A stretch of 64,000 bases of DNA, taken from contig JAQPZY010001372.1 in the NCBI GenBank assembly GCA_029931535.1, forward strand, positions 868,001 to 932,000. Direction: 5' to 3'. Under the pieces are notes generated by a model. It saw nothing but the letters and a program-made list of their open reading frames with translations, was not told the DNA's origin and did not search any database. The position numbers and the translations under genes were made by a program. The first letter of the stretch is position 1; each line of letters begins with the position of its first letter. Shown here piece after piece: positions 12,764 to 25,367 of the stretch. Source of the DNA: Margaritifera margaritifera (lineage: Eukaryota > Mollusca > Bivalvia > Unionida > Margaritiferidae).

Positions 12764-12980
12764 AAAATGTTCCTGACATAACGGAATGCGCAGATATATC
12801 AGAAAGTAGATCTGCGGAGAAATCTCAGACATAACGGAACATACAGACCTATCTGAACAAAATGTTGCGGTTATATTGAAGAACAGACATATTGGAAAAA
12901 AACAGTTGCGAACATAACGGATCGGATGATTGAGTGCGGACAATGTAGAACAAGCGGACATAACGGAATGTAATACTTTA
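12190..12980. repeat. Degenerate ~40-bp minisatellite with embedded (TA)n
   Basis: A diverged tandem array is built on a unit of about 40 bp. Two recurring halves are GCGGACATATTGGAACAAAA and TTGCGGACATAACGGAA. Copies vary by substitution and small indels. A 73-bp TA tract (12689-12761) sits inside the array. Minus-strand reading frames over it (repeats of MSA.. and RYVR..) are products of the repetition. Confidence 0.85.
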
Positions 12981-12989
12981 AACACTTGT

Positions 12990-15045
12990 ACATATTCTAT
13001 TTTGCCCGTAAACTGCTGCACATGGCTTATATGCTTTACATTGTTAGAAATACAAAATAAAAGAAAAAAAAACTATTTAAATGTAACTCTCAGAGGGACC
13101 AAGTTAAACATCGATTTTGCCATAAAGTCTCAGACAGACAACGCTGCTACTTATACTACAAACACACTGTTGGTACTAACTTAAATAAATTGATGTAGGT
13201 CAGTTCATCGTGTGCACGCATTGAAGAGAAGTTACCTATTTGTTGAAACCGCATCTCTCCTCTGAATCAATATTTCTCCACCATTTTTATATCGTGTACA
13301 TCAACTAAACTCGCACTAGTCTCTACTTTTGAAAGTCAATTAAACCTGTGACAGAGGTGATCTTTCTTTAGAAACTACTTTTTCTGAACAGCTGTTTCTC
13401 AATTTTCTCTGAAATGTTTAATTATTTTTACAATTCTATCCAAGTATTCTATTCAATTGGAGAAGAAAAAAAAATCGTTAGTGAAAAACTTTAAATTGTC
13501 ATAGATCATGATTAAAGTCATTCCAATTTAGTAACAGAGATAGAGACATATATTAAAATTTAGTGGTCTAGTCGTGCGATTCAACCGAACCAAGATTACT
13601 AAACATATTAAGCAGCGGGAAGGGTGATGGTTGTGGTAATTTTAAAGGGGAACTGGGAGAACATAGTAAAATGCCAATAAGTCAGACTACCTGAGTAGCT
13701 ACAGCTCTTTCAACTTTCTACAATCTGTACATCAATACGAGTTTATTATTTTATATCAGTCGATTGCAAGTCACCCGTGAACATTTACATCGGCGTATGT
13801 GTACCGCTTGGTTGTTACTTTGATCCGTCATACAAAGGGGAGGCTGATACGCAGGCTGATTTGGCTGTACAACACACACCTTCAGATCGTTTTACTTTGG
13901 CTGTATAACACACACATTCAGATCGTTATACCTTCATCATGTTTCGCCAGTTTCAGCGAAATATTAATTGTATATACTAAATACATATTGGAACGTAATG
14001 ATAAACTTTGTATAAATGAATATGCTAATGGCGAGGGGAATAAGAAAATAAGAGCAAATGCTTCACTATAAAATTAGGGAACACCACAGATCATGCGATT
14101 AAATGTAAGTAATATACAAATTGCATCAGCAAAAGCTTACGTTTACGTTTTTTTTTTTTTTTTTGTTATTTTTTTCAATTGAAATAAATATGAAAAACAA
14201 ACACGATGCATAAGGAGTAGCGGTTCCGTTCATGATGTACATATTTCGTACCCTCGCTTTGCAGTTGTGCATTTTACAATAGACGATTATCTGAATTCAT
14301 TAATCTAACCTGACAATTTTATACCCACCCGAAGAAAGAAGTTTATATTAGAAGCCGAGTTTCGATGGACACCTTTGTTTAATATATGAATAGCAAAAAC
14401 AATGACTTTAACTCTGCTTAAAACGTAAACGTCCTGATCATCAAATATGTTACTGGAGATTTTAACATAAAGTTTAAGCTGTTTTCAACATGGGGTGTTC
14501 TTTGTTCACAATCCGGCGATAATCCATAGTTGCGACTTAAAAATGCTCCTGAACGTATGCTGTGGATGCAAACTATATTTTGTAGCAAGTAATGAGTGTC
14601 AGTTTTCTTGAAATATAACCTATTATCTCCCTTTGCAAAGTTAATGCCCTTTCTCAGCCGCGGTTGTCTGTGTCAAGATTTCGTCGTTTTGCGCATAAAC
14701 GAAACTACGTCATCAACAACGTAATGTAGCAATCTCCTATACATAAATGAAAGTGTCCTTTTTATCAATCGATATGGGACTCTATGTGGAAGACACACTT
14801 TGATTGGTTCATCACAGGTCAGGTTGGGTCAAGATTGCGATGAAATTTGACTCGCGCTCACAATGATTGTTTAAGCAGGTTTATGCATATTCATGAAAAG
14901 CAAGGAAATAGTATCCCATACATCCGCGGGTGATAAAGGAGCATTGCCGATTATCGTATGTGGCTTGCGACGATAAATAAATAAATATAACAACGGACAT
15001 ACAGACATAGAGATAGAGAGACCGGAGGACGGACGGGCATACAGA
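12990..15045. other. No gene recognised
   Basis: AT-rich sequence with a poly-T tract near 14150-14164. A short tandem duplication (two copies of a CTGTA..ACACACA.CTTCAGATCGTT-type unit near 13865-13926) is visible. No coding or RNA gene was recognised. Confidence 0.5.
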
Positions 15046-15049
15046 GAGA

Positions 15050-15165
15050 CGGGCAGTAATATTGCAAAGGAGCAGTGGTTAGAGTGCCAGCACGCGCGAT
15101 AGAATGGGTGAGTTCGAATCCTAACATCGTAGCGGCCCAGGTTGGCTACCACAAAAAGACACACA
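15050..15165 (+). mobile_element. tRNA-derived SINE fragment
   Basis: An A-box-like GTGGTTAGAGTGCC is followed about 30 bp later by a B-box-like GAGTTCGAATCC. This is the internal RNA polymerase III promoter layout of tRNA-derived SINEs. The sequence does not fold as an intact tRNA cloverleaf by eye. It follows a low-complexity GACAGA/GACGG stretch. Confidence 0.65.
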
Positions 15166-15370
15166 TTTTAAACATAGAAAATGTAAACTCCTTGATTCTT
15201 TGAGAGAAGAGTGGATCAGGTTGTTTAACGCTTTAAGCTGTATGGAACTTCGCCTGATTATGTTTATTCCTAATGTTTCCGTGGTCATCTATAATAATCA
15301 GTAATTATTTTAATTTGTGTTACTTCCAATACTTCTCTCTGTAACAGAATAAATACGAATGATAATGCAT

Positions 15371-15426
<56 letters not shown>
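15371..15426. repeat. (AAT)n microsatellite
   Basis: About 56 bp of uninterrupted AAT trinucleotide repeat. Confidence 0.95.
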
Positions 15427-16399
15427 TACTTTTAATAATAAATGCTTTGGGAACTAAAATCGTGCAAGTACATGTATTTATATCCTCTTACACTTAGATG
15501 GCTTTATACAGTTAGTTTGAACTAGGGACTTTTGAGACAATGCAATGCCCCTGCTTCCACCCCGGTATTATTTTGAAGTCTCAAGTGACTACTTAACCTC
15601 GATTTATTTCCCTTACAAGTAAAGCAACATGCTCTTTCCGATCAGAGAAAGAAAGAGCAACAAGATTTGTTTTTAATTATTATTTTGTATGTTGCAGGAA
15701 TACATACAAATGGAATGGACAGAGAGGTAACCTCAAAATTATCCCGCAAAAGACGGATAGATTTCAATCAAACTATCCTGAGTCGCTATTTCTTCGGCAG
15801 ATTTTTTAATGTTCTTCATTTGTTTAGAAATATAATGTAGAGGAGAAAAAATGTTGATAACTATTTTAAGGAAAAGAAGCTGATTGATATTAATAAAACA
15901 CGCATTACATCATGGTACCATGTTCACATTCGGTAAAGTGTGTATTGGACGAAAATGTTGATCCTCTTTTACTCAAAGAAAATATTGCAATTAAATGCAT
16001 CCCAACTACAGATTATAACACTTAAAAATGTTTAGTGTTCACTGTTTTAATTCGGTGTTGAATGAAGTCATATGCTTCTAAATATATACTGCACTCCAAT
16101 AATTTGTACTTCAAACAGCTTTTTTCTATTCTTGCTATCACGAAAGTGTAGCGCATCGTCATGCGTAATGGCGAAATTTGTAAGCTGATGCTAAAGGCAA
16201 TTGTCTTAAATAACTCATAAAAAACTGTATGCAAAGGGGTGAGAAAAAAGAATTAACAGGCATGGGAAAGTCGATAAATGCCGTGACATTTCCTTTTAAA
16301 GTTATTTAAAAACCTACATAGCATAATTTGATGTAGATTGTTGTGGGTCTGGGTCTTTTAAGATTTGGTGTTTTATGGCAGATTAACAAAAGTCGAGTA

Positions 16400-16560
16400 T
16401 TTATTGCCGATGTAAACGAAGTAAAGTGATTTGCCCAAAGACACATTACGTTAGGCGACCTGGGCTGATCCTAAGGTGGCATCGGGACCCGCACACCTTC
16501 GTTTGCAAGTCCAGCAGGCTCACCAGTGAGCCACCTCAGCTACTGCCTCCGTTAGTAGCC
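16400..16560 (-). mobile_element. Second tRNA-derived SINE fragment
   Basis: On the minus strand an A-box-like GTGGCTCACTGGTGAGC is followed by a B-box-like GTGCGGGTCCCGATGCC about 40 bp later. The adjoining TTGCCCAAAGACACA sequence (plus strand) is typical of SINE bodies in invertebrates. It is diverged and not an intact tRNA. Confidence 0.55.
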
Positions 16561-17101
16561 TAAAACGAAATGCAGAAGAGCGCATCGAACCTTTCAACAT
16601 CCCTGGGTCCGCAGGGGTTTCGATCGTTTTAGACTATGCTTGCATTCGTGAAAGTTGCTATAACAGTGATTGGGCAACGCATGCAAAGTACTACTACAGT
16701 GAGTTTCCTGTTGAGATCTTACAGAAACATATACGTACTAAATTCTTCATTGTATCAGTGCTATACTACAATGTTTTTATGCATTGTTTTTGTGGGTTTA
16801 AAAAAATTGTCATGGGTATTTTCTAGAGCACGTTGGTATGTAACAATGATTATATAGACTTATACTTACTTTGCATGGGCTTTTATTTTGCTGTTCTTTG
16901 TTTTTCTCTCAGAAATGTAAATTCGACCATGTGATGCAAAATAAAATAGCTATCGATTTTATGTAAAAAAAAAAAGTATAAGCACCTTTATTAAAATATC
17001 GCTTTGTTGATGTAAGTTATTATTTCAAGTTGTCGTGACCAAGAATTAGAGATGTTATATAAAAATGTCCAAAAACAACATAGATACATGTGGACACGCA
17101 A

Positions 17102-17103
<2 letters not shown>

Positions 17104-17198
<95 letters not shown>

Positions 17199-17206
17199 GA
17201 GAGAGA
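17104..17206. repeat. Compound (TA)n(GA)n microsatellite
   Basis: About 50 bp of TA run directly into about 50 bp of GA. Confidence 0.95.
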
Positions 17207-17689
17207 TGTGATTTAGTCTGTCTTTCTCATTTTCTCAATTCTCCTACACAGTGTTTAGTAAACAAAAATTGCACAGGACTACGGTCGATGTTACGCCGAC
17301 GGTGTAATTTTAAAATTAATTTCATCTCCTACAAGATTGATCCATTTTATTTCTCTTTTTTATATCCTCTTTAGACCATCAGATGTTGTGCTTAATGACA
17401 ATCGATTTCAATTGATCTTTTACTACAAGTACCACCATATTTAGACAGATGTTTAATTTGTTTTTGCAGTCGTATGTCTAAAAATAATCCTCCATTCTAA
17501 AGCGTAAATTACTTTATGTTTAACCTACAACTTGCATTTTTCCGTACAATTCTGTATCGTTTGAAACTTGTTCTTAAGATGTCCACCTGTTTTAAGGCTT
17601 TTACTGTGTCCGAATTAATTAGAAAATCACAGAACACTGTTTTTACAAATCACTAAAATGATGACTAGCATATTTTGATGCATAGCCTC

Positions 17690-18745
17690 AACGTCTATTG
17701 AACGGAACTATGAACGGAATTTTTTCTTGTGTTTCTATCGTCAGCAAACGGAAGTATGGAACACTTGTTGGACGAAACCTAAATCTCATCAGCGTTAATA
17801 GCCAACTCGTCAGTGTTTCCAGTAATAAGATTGAAACTCATGGTCAAGCGGAATTCTTGATTGCTGGAAAGGCATCAAAAGACTCCATATTTTTGTCTTA
17901 GCAGACATTAGGTCTAATGGAATTCTTGGGTTAGATTTTGTCCGTCTCCATAAGTAAGACATCAGCATTACAGCATGCAAACTAAGGATGCAGGGACTGA
18001 AGCTCCCGTGTTACTTTGCGGGATCTATGGATTGATATCGTATAATTCTGGCTGAGGACATCAAAGGGAAGTTAGCACTCGATAATGGATGCCGAATGTT
18101 GGATGTGGGAGGCTGTCTGCACAGTATCTACTAGAGCATCTATCACTATTTCGTCATGAAACGAAAATACTAGTCGTGCGAGAAGTTGTTAATGCGACAG
18201 AGGGAACAGTAGTAGTTATTATCGGCGGTTCGTAGATCACGTTGTTGAAATTGCGGCACCCTTGAACCAGCTTAAGAAAAAGAATGCAGTTTTCCGCTGG
18301 ACAGATGAGCATCAGGCGGCATTCGAAGAGTTACCTAAAGCGCTTGCCTCATCACCAGTGTCGGCTGTACCCGATTTTAATTGTCCTTTGATACATGATA
18401 TAAATGCGAGTGGTGAAGCAATAGGCGCGGTCCTTTTCGATGGAATTGGCGGAACAGAAAGGGTGTTCGGCGCTTGAAGAAGACGTAACGTCAGTATTAT
18501 GTCACGCGTCGTGAGCTGTTGACCGTCGTACATTTTATTCCATATTTCAAAACCTATCTTTACGGCAGAAAATTCAAAGTGCGCACAGATCACAGTAACC
18601 TGCGGTGGCTCATGAACTTCAAAGAGACCGAGGGAAAATTGGCCCCTTGGTAAGAACATCTATCATTATATAACTTTATGATAGAGCACCGCCCTGGGAC
18701 TCGCCATGCCAACGCCGATAGTTTCAGCAGCTTGACCTGCAAAGG
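17690..18745 (+). pseudogene. Ty3/gypsy retrotransposon pol relic
   Basis: Plus-strand pieces run in pol order. A protease tail near 17890-18000 (GLMEFLG, ITACKLRMQGLKLP) comes first. Most of the reverse transcriptase is missing. The RT/RNase H connection at 18240-18440 is clear: VEIAAPLNQL-type sequence, FRWTDEHQAAFEELPKALA, PDFNCPLIHDINASGEAIGA. Then RNase H follows at 18480-18700 (VTRRELLTVVHF, FKVRTDHSNLRWLMNFKE, then IEHRPGTRHANADSFS). Stops and shifts break it. Neither an integrase nor LTRs were found, so this is an internally deleted dead copy. Confidence 0.85.
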
Positions 18746-18759
18746 TTACAAATGATGTA

Positions 18760-20555
18760 GCCATTGAACTGTGAAGTTAGCTATACAGCTGTACAGTGAT
18801 GTTCAATTTGGAGAGGTGCAGAGACAAGACACAACTTTCTCTAATGTGATCGGTTGGGTTGAGGCTCGGCAGCGCCCCTCTTGGGAAGAAGTATCTGGCT
18901 TAATTGTTCTGGCAAGCCAGTTAAAAGTTATCTGATATGATTGAACTGTTTGTGTTTGTCTGTGTGCGTGTGTGTGTATGTGTTTTTTTTTTTCTGCGTC
19001 AAAACTGGATATATGGTAGTAAAGTAGCGATATTTCGATCAAGAAGGTTTCTTAATCGAAATTTAGAAGATTAAACTCCGCTTTAACGCTCCTTCCCTCC
19101 CCCACCCCTTCACAGTTTCATCTAAAATGAACTGTATTCCTAGGTTTATCACAAAAGGAGCAACTATCGAGAAGAATAAAAATTACATTATTGACATATT
19201 ATACAATATCTTACCCTATGAGCACGTCAAACCAAGCAAGACAGCACGTCGCGTTATGACATTTCTGAAAAGGTAATAAAGAGCACATACAATTCCGGAG
19301 ATGTCACTGATTGCATGTCAACTGCCTTAAGCAAACACTAGGTTCAAAGCTTAAAAAAAAATGCAGTTTCCACTTTTTACTCTAGATCACAAGATGCATT
19401 TTGTTTTCTTCTTATTTATCGAATTCACTGTAAGTGTTTTAGCAACATATATTCAAGAGATGCAAGACATGGTGGAAAGTCTTGTATTTTCACTTGTCAA
19501 AATAAGAGGATATATATTTAACAACTGACAAAATAGAGGAATAAAACATTATGCAAACATTTTGTTCCTTGTATTTGATTCTGCAGTTGAATTGAAACAT
19601 GATTTGTTTGATTATTGACATGCTTAATTGTGACTTTTGTTGAAGAAATGTGTTTGACCATGTATATCCATTGTCAAACATTGTATTTGGCTTGTGTATC
19701 CAGAGTCAAAACAGTGTTATTGCTAAGATGCCATGGATTTATGTCATACAATCTAGAATGGTGACAGGCGTAGTTTCTCGACACACTCGGTGCATCTCCT
19801 TAGCGTAACTTTACATTGTCCAAAAGTTGTCCAAGCGCTGGGCATGACAAGCAATAACGTGTTGGGCATATATTTTGCAGAAATAAATATATGTATATAT
19901 GCATAGCTCTTCATATTGAATATGCATAGATAATATACAGTACGCAAATCAATGAATGTTGAAAGCACGAAAATGTGACCAAAATCTAAGTAATAAAACA
20001 TAACGATATTATACAGCATGTTCTTAAATATATTACTACGTTGATTCTTTCCAAGTGTGAATGGAATTATCTACACTTACCCATGTGCATGCACGCTTTT
20101 CTTCTCTGTCTACATATATGGATGCATTAGATGCTGTATTCCCATCTGCATGTATATAAATCATGTCTCTCTCATTGGTTCATTCTTATATTACGTGCTA
20201 ATTTACATATGATGCGGATAAATTAACCGTACGTAAACGCAAAGTAAAGTTCTGATATGACGAAACTTTAGAGAATGGTCTAAATGGAGTAAACCAGGCA
20301 TTTCTCTTAGATATCCAAATTTCACATTAAGCCAATATCAGTTCAGTTGTTTTGAGTTATCGAGATTCATATATTCTGCACTGTTTAAACTACGAAAATA
20401 ACCAGTTAATGAATCTAAATGTGTCGACATAACGTATTCACGTTATTGTTTTGGTGTATATATGATGTTCGTTAATGTTGTCTTGTGTATAGAAAGTTAA
20501 ATATATAGCCAAAACATTTAGGCTAGTTAAATTATTTTCTCCTCAAAAATATTTC
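18760..20555. other. No gene recognised
   Basis: AT-rich sequence without coding signal. A GT/poly-T stretch lies near 18955-18992, and nothing else could be named. Confidence 0.5.
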
Positions 20556-20557
20556 CT

Positions 20558-20559
<2 letters not shown>

Positions 20560-20592
<33 letters not shown>
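20560..20592. repeat. (CT)n microsatellite
   Basis: About 32 bp of uninterrupted CT. Confidence 0.95.
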
Positions 20593-20597
<5 letters not shown>

Positions 20598-20979
20598 CAA
20601 ACCTATTTGCTGGAAGTTACTTTCAAAATGTATTAGGTATCCGAGCTGGTATGGACGAATATATAATGAGTCAACATGAAAAAAGCAAACAGGGTTAGTA
20701 TTAGAATATGGGCTTATTTGTTCTGCGAAGTTGTGCTACATCATTATTGAAGTTTAGATTTTCGCACATCTATCCAGGTAAATCTTATGCTTCATTGTAA
20801 ATTAAACCGACACATCAACAGCCTTATATTGCGCTTACATTCTGTGTATTTAAATGTAACACTTTTACATTATGTATGTTTTGAAGAAAATGTTACCTAC
20901 GTGACATTTACGCAAAAGAAAAACAAAAACATTATCTGTTACTTGCACGTGCAGGACAAAGTTCAGAATAAGGACTAAC

Positions 20980-22200
20980 ATCTCGATCTCATGTCGAAAA
21001 GAAAGGGTTATTACTGTTTAATATACCTTAAATTTCACCCGATATCTAACAATGGGGAAGTACTTAACTCAAGGGATCCCAATGCAATAGACTGTGAAAT
21101 ATAAGGTAGACGTAAAATGTGTAGATTGAATTATAAGTTAAAGCTAAACATCTCCTTTTACATATGTATCCCTTTACCTATCAAGCTCGGTTTTATATAC
21201 TTGAAAGACGGATCAAAATACGGACCAATTTAATTTTTAACTGATAAGATCAGTTAAAATGAGATAAATCAATAGGAGCGAGAAAGATAGCATTAAATTA
21301 TTTCTAATCGCGATATTTTAGAACATACAGCATAAAATGTACAGCTTAAGGCGACCATCATAGCGCACCTGTTTAGAATAGCGCTCTTCAAAGAGAGGAT
21401 AATGATCAAAGCCCAATGCTGATTACGCACTTATGTTAAAATCAACCGAAAAGTCTGCTTGCGTGTATCTTGATCATTGCGGCCAAACAACATTACATGT
21501 AATAGTTACACTATGCCAAAGCGAAGTTTGTTTGATTTATGTCAGAAACGCATATGATTAGTATATTGTCTATCTCATGCCAAGGAAATGTGAGCTAAGT
21601 GCGTTTCCAAGGGACTCATAGAGGCAGCCGACCAGGGTAGCCGGGTTGGCAGCCTTGGTGTGTCATTGGGAAAGGCACTTATTAGGTCCTATGGGAATTT
21701 AGCAGTATGTTGGGACGATATAGACTCTATGGGGAATTTAATCTTACGGATGTGACAATAGTTTCGAATGGGAATTAACATCAAACTTGGGTCCGCTATA
21801 GAATGTAATGTGAATATAGCATTACGGATGTCACTATGGGAGTCTATCGGAACCTAAGATTCGATTTTGGGCCACTATGGCGATAAATGTGAATTAAACA
21901 TTAGCAACAAAAGCAGACAAACGTCCTAAGACGGGATATCAGACGCACTTATAACAATGTTTGTCTGTAACAATATGTCAGTATTTTCTGTCATGGGAAG
22001 GTAATCTGCTTTTTTCCCAGCCAATACTGAATGTTTGTTTATAAAATAGTTTATCTGGATTTAGTTTAAACATATTGTATTGCATAAATTCGTATTGGAA
22101 GATTACAAGACGTATAATATAGATGATAAAGAATTACAACGAAAGCTAGTGGCTTAAACTGATCTCCTTTGACGATAGTGAATTCTAATGACAATAAAGG
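20980..22200 (+). repeat. Dispersed repeat, copy 2
   Basis: This is the second, diverged copy of the sequence at 1180-2535, in the same orientation and order, about 20 kb away. It includes the GGGAATTTA..ATTACGGATGTCAC motif blocks at about 21690-21900. It ends near the shared CTGATCTCCTTTGACG. No reading frame is conserved between the copies. Confidence 0.7.
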
Positions 22201-22322
22201 ACTAGGTTCACTTTACTTGCTAAAAGGCCCTAAAATCTGGTATAAAAAAACATTTTCATGCATAGACTTATCTCTATCATAAAATACTATAATACCGATA
22301 AATCTTCAACTTGATACCACCA

Positions 22323-22357
22323 TGACGTCATAGGCAAGTGCTGACGTCATGACGTCA
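22323..22357. promoter_or_regulatory. Cluster of three palindromic CRE sites
   Basis: TGACGTCA occurs three times in 35 bp: 22323-22330, 22342-22349 and 22350-22357, the last two abutting. This is the consensus cAMP-response element bound by CREB/ATF bZIP dimers. No promoter or gene was recognised next to it, so a function is unproven. Confidence 0.4.
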
Positions 22358-23109
22358 CTAGACACAATGGTAATGGTAAGTTGAAAAACGCAATTTTAGC
22401 CAGAAAGATACCCTTTTGGACAATATTTAGCATTGAGCGCATGCATCGCCCACCGCGATATTTTGTCAAGTTGCAGTGAAGGCTAATAATGACATAATGT
22501 GAAAGAACTAAGTTGGGCCGTAAATGCGCTCTATGTTAAAATATAAAGATAATTGTTCTTTATTTCTCTTTAGAAGATCATCATAGGATCACAGAAAAAA
22601 ACATACATTTCTATCTTTCTAAAACAAAATTGGGACAAATATGATTATTTAATCATAATAGGTTAAGAAATATTAATAAAATACGTGTTTCACGCTATTT
22701 TCGTTCATACTCTATCTTGGCGGAGATTTAAGAAGCTTAGATCAAACTTAAGAGCTATATGAAAGTAAAAATGTCAATGAGTATAAAAACTGCGAAAAAC
22801 GACTTTATTTTCTTATTTCAGAGAAACCTTAGAGATATTTAAAATACTAAGGCTGCAACATTTACAAAAAATTATTAACGTGTCTACCATACAATAACCA
22901 AAAGGTTGCTGTTTAATTGAACCTTTTCGAAACTCAGCCTTTTCTCCAATCTGCACGTTACATCTGACTTACATATATATATATATAGATATATATGATA
23001 GACGTTTTAATTGAGCTCTCACTTGTCTGAACGAATACTATACAATTATTGGAAATTCCGCCCTTGCTTCCGCACAGTTATTCATTGGATATCTACATTA
23101 ACCAGTCAA

Positions 23110-23455
23110 AACTCCGTTCACTCGTATCTGGGTGTTTCTGTCCGTTTTCCCTCTCAATCTGACCATCTGTTTGTCAGTGTATGGGCCCTTCCATTTATAT
23201 GTTCAGCCATCTGTCTGCAGGTTCTTCCATCCTTCTATTCGTCTATAAATTTGGCTGTCCAATAGTTCCTTCAGCCATCCTTTCGCCAATTGCCCATCTG
23301 TCTATTCACTCTTTGCTGATCCATCCGTTTGTCTTTTCATATATTCGTCCTTCTGCCCGTTCGTCCTATTTTGTATCCATCTATTGTTGTCTTTGTCTGC
23401 CAATCTAAACAATCGTCTGTTTGTCTCGTCAGTTTGTCTAGTCAAAACGTTGACT
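23110..23455. repeat. Degenerate CCATCTGTC-type low-complexity tract
   Basis: The plus strand is built of loosely repeated pyrimidine-rich words such as CCATCTGTCT and CCGTTTGTC. The two overlapping open frames here are products of this composition. Confidence 0.7.
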
Positions 23456-23613
23456 GTTTATGTCGTTTTTAAGTACGTGTTGTTGAAACCGAAGATATAT
23501 TAAAAATATAAAACAGCACGAAAGTCTGCTTCATACTCATAGTTTTGCATATATTTACAAAATGACTTATGTACAGCTTCAATGTCATTTGGTTTGTAAA
23601 ACATCCAAATGTA

Positions 23614-23619
23614 TTTGTA
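23614..23619. repeat. Target-site duplication, left copy (TTTGTA)
   Basis: TTTGTA directly precedes the AG terminus of the Polinton and is repeated exactly after its other end. Six base pairs is the usual Polinton target duplication. Confidence 0.95.
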
Positions 23620-24432
23620 AGTAGTTAGATGTGGGTACTGGGGGTCAATGGGGTCTCCTATGTTAAACAGGGTAAAGATTTATAGGGTCTAGGGGAATTT
23701 AACATGGAGATGGCACTCGAGGGACAAGGGGAATTGAACATGGAGAGGGTAGTTGGGGTCATACGAGAAAGAGTGGGGCACTTGGGGTCATACGAGAAAT
23801 TAACATGGCGTGGGGCAGTATAGGTACAATGGGAAATTAACATTGGGGCCTCTACAGGTACAATGGGATTTTTAACATGGCGGGGACACTATGGGGTCGT
23901 ACGAGAAATTAACATGGATGGGACACTACGGGGTCTTACGGGAATTTTAACATTTTGGGTTGGAACTACGGGGTCGTACGGGAAGTTTAACAGGGTAGGC
24001 AATCATTGGAAAAATGACCTTCTGCCTAGTGGCTATATCTATATAGCCTAGAGTTATATATAAAGCATTACCTATACCTCAGATCATGTTGGAGGTCTCA
24101 GTAAATTTGCATATATTGTACCTATGTTATAAATAGCTTTTATCAAGGGAACTAACTCATAATAACACTAAAATGGACGTGACTAAAAGTTGTATTAAAC
24201 ATCGGGAACCGTCACGGACTTTAGCGTTGACTAGAAAAAATCCGGAACATTAGATTATAATGGCCTAGACTAAAAGTAACACTAAAATTCCGAAATTGTA
24301 CCGGACGTTAGCGGAGACTGAAAATAATCCGGATTTTAAAAAAAAAAAAAAAAAAAAAATTGGCTGAGACTAAAAGTAACACTAAAATTCCGAAATTGTA
24401 CCGGACGTTAGCAGATACTGAAAATAATCCGG
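23620..24432 (+). repeat. Polinton left terminal inverted repeat
   Basis: The sequence matches 41759-42572 in inverted orientation over about 813 bp, to the shared AAAATAATCCGG. By eye only a few substitutions were noticed (for example GGAACTACG against GGGACTACG, and GGCTATATC against GGCTCTATC). The outer half is itself a degenerate minisatellite of GGGGTC-TACGGGAA-TTTAACATGG-like units. The inner half has two copies of a CCGAAATTGTACCGGACGTT block separated by poly-A. Confidence 0.95.
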
Positions 24433-24890
24433 AAAAAAAAATGGAAAAAATTGACTTAGACAAAAAATTTCGTAACTCATTTTAATTTTTTTTTTGTTAT
24501 TTTATATTTTTTTATATACAAACCCAAATAAACCCAAAACCCAAACCCAAACCTAACACACTATCCCAAATGCCTTGTGTGCTGCCTAAAAACCCCCAAA
24601 ACCTGCTATCAGACGATAGGGTATGACAAAGGGATGAAATCACGCCAACATACTATCCAACATATGCACCATCCATTTTTTTATTTTTTAAATTTTTTTT
24701 ATATCAAACACAAACTTTCACACAACACAAAACATACAAGGGAAAGGGTTTTTTTGTTGGGTAAAACATCACAAAACAAACAATCATATAAACACACATA
24801 TAGATATGGCAATATGAGAGTAGTGATCTTTTCTAGAGATTTGGGGTGGCCCTTAAAAGGACCGTTGGGTTTAAGAAGTTATGTTTTTTT

Positions 24891-25295
24891 TTAACTTCTT
24901 ATGGATGAAGTAGCAGTGGCAGCAGCTCCAGCAGGGCGGCCACGTTTAGCAATGGGTCTCACAGCTTTAAGACAGGCAGGTCTCTTTCGGGTGAAAGAGA
25001 AAGCAAATTCTTCACAGTCAATCTTGCAACTTACTTCTCCGTCAGGTAGTTTGTTGGACTGTATAAGTTGTCTTTGCTGTTGTTGCTGCTGCTGCTGCTG
25101 CTGTAGTAGTTGTGCCACCTCCCATTCAGTTCTTTCCAGAAGTATTTCTTCTCTCAGGACCTCTTCTACTAGATCATGCGCCATTTGAATGAACGTCATC
25201 GTCTTTCTCTCCGGGTGGGTTTCCATTAAATGATTCTTCACCCTCTGAATGTTGACCATAGCTTCATTCAGCTTTGTAATCTTGGTTGCGGCCAT
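24891..25295 (-). CDS. Poly-Q, AT-hook-like protein of left Polinton end
   Basis: The 134-residue frame is intact; the first ATG (25295) is chosen because the longer frame begins at a non-ATG codon. The N-terminal 70 residues look helical and charged (KLNEAMVNIQRVKNHL, MAHDLVEEVLREE). A run of about ten glutamines follows. The C-terminal third is basic and ends near KRGRPAGAAA, which resembles an AT-hook (RGRP core). I recognise no family. A DNA-binding regulator is a guess from the RGRP motif and charge. It is the last gene on the minus strand and lies in the segment that splits the left terminal repeat. A TATA box lies at 25361-25367. Confidence 0.6.
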   Translation of the reverse strand: MAATKITKLNEAMVNIQRVKNHLMETHPERKTMTFIQMAHDLVEEVLREEILLERTEWEVAQLLQQQQQQQQQQRQLIQSNKLPDGEVSCKIDCEEFAFSFTRKRPACLKAVRPIAKRGRPAGAAATATSSIRS

Positions 25296-25360
25296 CTTCT
25301 TTTTGGAACTGTTGAGATCTTGTCGAGTCAACGAGAATGACTACACTGGCCAACGAACCG

Positions 25361-25367
25361 CTTTATA
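25361..25367 (-). promoter_or_regulatory. TATA box of poly-Q gene
   Basis: TATAAAG on the minus strand lies 66 nt upstream of the chosen ATG. Similar boxes precede other genes of this element. Confidence 0.5.

Noticed and set aside
12165..13021. Four overlapping minus-strand frames rich in repeated MSA/RYVR/CP words
   Set aside because: The repeats follow the 40-bp minisatellite and TA tract; the apparent protein repetition is a consequence of DNA repetition.
15050..15165. Possible tRNA gene
   Set aside because: A- and B-box-like words are present, but no acceptor stem or full cloverleaf could be built; a SINE is the better reading.
24520..24562. Telomere-like CCCAAA/AACCTAAC tract inside the Polinton left end
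   Set aside because: The unit is irregular and does not match the animal telomere repeat TTAGGG.
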